Assembly (NCBI GenBank): GCA_035582835.1 | Contig: JAYKAV010000112.1 | Span: 4,736,361 to 4,800,360 of the forward strand | Reading direction: 5' to 3' | From: Phoebastria nigripes | Taxonomy: Eukaryota; Chordata; Aves; Procellariiformes; Diomedeidae | Length of the DNA: 64,000 bases | Shown: piece after piece, positions 61,060-64,000 of the stretch | Layout: each line of letters begins with the position of its first letter | Numbering within the stretch: the first letter of the stretch is position 1 | The notes under the pieces: generated by a model | The model's database searches: none | Seen by the model: the letters and a program-made list of their open reading frames with translations, nothing else | What the model was told of the DNA's origin: nothing | Translations under genes and position numbers: made by a program

Positions 61060-64000
61060 CTTTAACACAAAAACATCAATTGGTTTCTGTCAGAATTAGG
61101 AGAAAGAATTGTTAGCTTGTGATTTTGATAGCTCACATCAGGTTTACAGTGAACTCTGTAATAGTTACTCCAATTTTATAGAAGTGCAGAATCAAAAAGA
61201 GAGCTACTGCTTTTATGTTAATCTGTATTCTGGGAAAAAAGTTGTGCATCTTCATATATATACATATACATACACTCTATGTTTGGTTTTAACTTTTTAA
61301 GTTCTACTTTCCTTGTTTCCAAAGTGTCTGAGAGGTCATGTGAGACTCTGCTAAGAAATTAACTAGATCTCATTTTTTTTAATAAAAAAATTCAATTTAG
61401 TAATATCATTGTAACATTAACACCAATACAGAAAGTATTAGCATTTCTCCTACGGCAACTGTTGTTACATCAAAGGATGTAACTTTGATCTTCTAATTAT
61501 AAAGGTCTCCACTATACCAAAGATAATAATATGAGCATTTTTCCATCTAAAATGTGCAATATGGTGTTTTGGGATGGAGAGTGCACAAACTATGAAGGAC
61601 TAAATTCTGTTCTCATACAACCTCACTGAATTTAGCACAAGTTTAATAAGAGAATAGAATTTTAATTTACAGTTACTATGTGACAGAACTGCCAGGACTG
61701 AAGGTGTTTAAATACTCATCCTTTGGCCAAATCCCTTACTCATCTACTTATCAGAATGGTCATAGTCAAGTAAATGCAACTACTTGTGTGAATAAGGTGA
61801 GGAAGACGTAAACTTAGTTACTTATTAGCCTAAAGTATTACCTTCACCAGAAAAAAGACCTTTAATTATGGGACAATGCCAATGGTTTCGATGTCAGAAG
61901 ATAATAGCCTCCTGCAGTACAAATACAGGAGCAAAGCTGGAGCAAAGAAGCAGAGAGATTAATTTTCAAAGCATGACACACTGATCGTATGACAGTGTTT
62001 TCTTACTGTGACTCTGCTTCCGTTATACCAAATGATTTATGCATATTTAATTAATTTATCAGCTGAATGCTAGTGCAGCACAGTGCCAGCTATTCACTGT
62101 GTCTTTACTGATAATCGAGTTGATTGGGAAAGCAGACTTTCCATAATCACCAGGTGAGATAAGCTGGTGGGATTTTAAATCAACATCCTCTCTTTTATTA
62201 GCAGCCTGATTTCAGGTGACCCAGTGTTTATCTTTCTGTATTAGCTGTATTGGCGGTAGATAGTGGATAAGGTCTTCAGCAAACTGTCTTGCTAGAACAG
62301 ACTGAGCAAGACGATGATCGCTGTGCAGTCTGACGATGTCTACCTCACCTTTTATTCATGCCTCCTCCCCTTTCTCCAGGGAAGAAGGCTGACTGCCTCC
62401 CCCAGGTTTCCCTCTCCCTAGCAAAAGGCCCCGAAATGCCTCACTTTTACCTCCTCGGAGCCCATCTTCTCACCCTCCAACCCAAGAGGCTGGGGCTGCC
62501 AAGCGCCGGGGCTGAGCTGTGCTGGGCTCCCTGCCAGCTCCTTACCGCCTCCAGCCCCACCACCTGACAGCAAATGCTTCACGGCTAGAAATGAGCAGGA
62601 ACTTGTACCAAAGATAGGGGATCTGCTGCGTTAATGGGGTATTTCCCGTCATGGGGCTGAAAGGTAAATGAAATTTATTCTAGATAATAGTCCTGACCGA
62701 GCTCTGCCTCCCAGCAGGCAGAAATGCTTGTTTCTTCTACAGCAACCATCTCAAAACCCTTCGTAATTGAGCAGTCCCAGAGGAGATTAAACCTAAGTCC
62801 AAATTCATCCTTAATATAACACCACAAGAGTCATTGGAAGCACAGCAGAAATTAATTCATGCTTCAGTAGCTGGTTTCTGCCAATAGTTTTGCCTCAGCA
62901 TTTAACTATTTAGTGACAAAATATTTGGGAATTTCATTTCGTGAATTTATCGTCTATTAAACTGCCAGCCTTTTTCAAATAACAAGTCAAACACATTCTT
63001 AGTGCTGACACATAATACAAAAATACTGTCTATCAGGAAAAAAAAATCCACAAAGAGCACAGCGCTCATCTTCTTGCCTATTAGCCCCGAGGTTCTCAAA
63101 ACCCCAAGCGTTTATGGCATGCATCAAAACAAAACTGTTAATAAAGACAACAAAATCAAAAGGAAAGAGTGGTAAGGGAGGAAGATGGAGGATAAAGAAA
63201 AAGCACATGGGGAAAGACCTCCTCCATGTATCTACTACTTTCTATCCACACTTTCCGTTGGGATTGTTATCTGATTGGTTCTAGGACCTCAAATGGACTC
63301 CAGGTTTTGGGGGTTTGCCACCTGTTATATGTGAACCCTTGGCAGCCAGGCCATTCTACAGGTGTGCAAGTCTGCTGTTGAACCATTTCTGGACCAAAAT
63401 CTAGTTTGCTATTGTCAATGCACCAACCGTGAAATGAAGCTAAATACTTAAAAATTTTGAAAACATGAAAAGGTGATTCAGAAGGTTGTTGTGATGAAAA
63501 AATCATTGGTTCATCCTTTCAAGGATTGTTTATGATTCAGTTTTATGCAGTGTCTCAAACTTGTTGGATGACCTTGGATGAATCTCCTCCTGCAGTCCTT
63601 TTAAAATGGGAGTAGTGGTACCTATATCCCAGCAAAAGCACAGACTAACTCCCGCTGCTCAGATACTACTGAGGGGGGGAATAAAAAGATTGAAGATTAG
63701 TTGCTGTCAAGTTAAAAGTTCGCTTGTATGTGTTGTTACTGTTTCACACAAGTTTTCAACACTGTTTACTAGCTGGACTCATCTGTGCTTGGGGAAAGAA
63801 GGAAAGTAACCCTGGTCTCTCTTCTGCCATCACACGGCAGATGACGCTTTTCTCAAAGCACAAGAAAACGATGGTGACAACCTTACTCCACCACAGAAAG
63901 TATCTCACTGAGGAGTTCAACCATTACCTTCACCTCAAGGAAAGATAACGTTGGAGAATGACAGTCACTCAGCATCACTCTGAATGCCACTGTGCCACCG
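61060..64000 (-). other. RFX8: RFX8 upstream intron or 5' flank
   Basis: The first coding exon of RFX8 (start codon to the split Trp) should lie to the right of 61059. I found no segment ending TG|GT in a suitable frame and no CpG island here, so it probably lies outside the window. The sequence is AT-rich with a GC-richer patch at about 62350-62580. Confidence 0.5.

Noticed and set aside
62020..62060. Possible end of the first RFX8 exon (a TG|GT donor near 62030)
   Set aside because: The frame needed contains a TAA just upstream and shows no similarity to the RFX8 N-terminus.

Overview
The window is vertebrate nuclear DNA with intron-exon structure, GT-AG splice sites and CpG islands at the starts of genes. 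It has no bacterial-style operons. It carries three neighbouring protein genes, all on the minus strand, in the order RNF149 - CREG2 - RFX8. From memory this is the gene order of human 2q11.2. The compact spacing and the CR1 LINE fragments point to a sauropsid, most likely a bird. I cannot fix the species from sequence alone. Scattered single n characters mark ambiguous bases; none lies in an exon I call.

Layout: positions 1-6002 are the start of RNF149 intron 1, and its single exon here (exon 1, 6003-6462) sits in a CpG island reaching about 7330. A roughly 2 kb intergenic stretch, strongly purine-rich on the + strand, follows. CREG2 is complete in four coding exons (29189 down to 12769, 277 codons plus stop), with its own CpG island at about 28230-29500. 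Its short intron 3 holds a decayed LTR-type retroelement with a retropepsin-like DSG motif. Intron 1 holds a GGGGCA tandem repeat and a perfect 15-bp inverted repeat. From about 31.5 kb to 61.06 kb lie at least twelve coding exons of RFX8, running leftward from the winged-helix DNA-binding domain (exons at 60936-61059, 58140-58201, 56557-56643) to the conserved C-terminal part. The first coding exon of RFX8 was not found.

The most notable observation is at the 3' end of RFX8. The penultimate exon changes reading frame next to residues that still align with the mammalian protein and meets a TGA. The last exon has a second frame change inside a still recognisable C-terminus. Either the C-terminal tail is decaying in this lineage, or splicing differs, or the assembly has two indels.

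Nothing resembles an operon, a CRISPR array or a dense gene cluster. RNF149 is an endomembrane PA-TM-RING ubiquitin ligase, CREG2 a secreted glycoprotein and RFX8 an RFX-family DNA-binding protein. They share a strand and conserved neighbourhood but no evident pathway. I found no candidate for a wholly new system. Exon edges are called by eye from splice sites, phase and remembered homologues.
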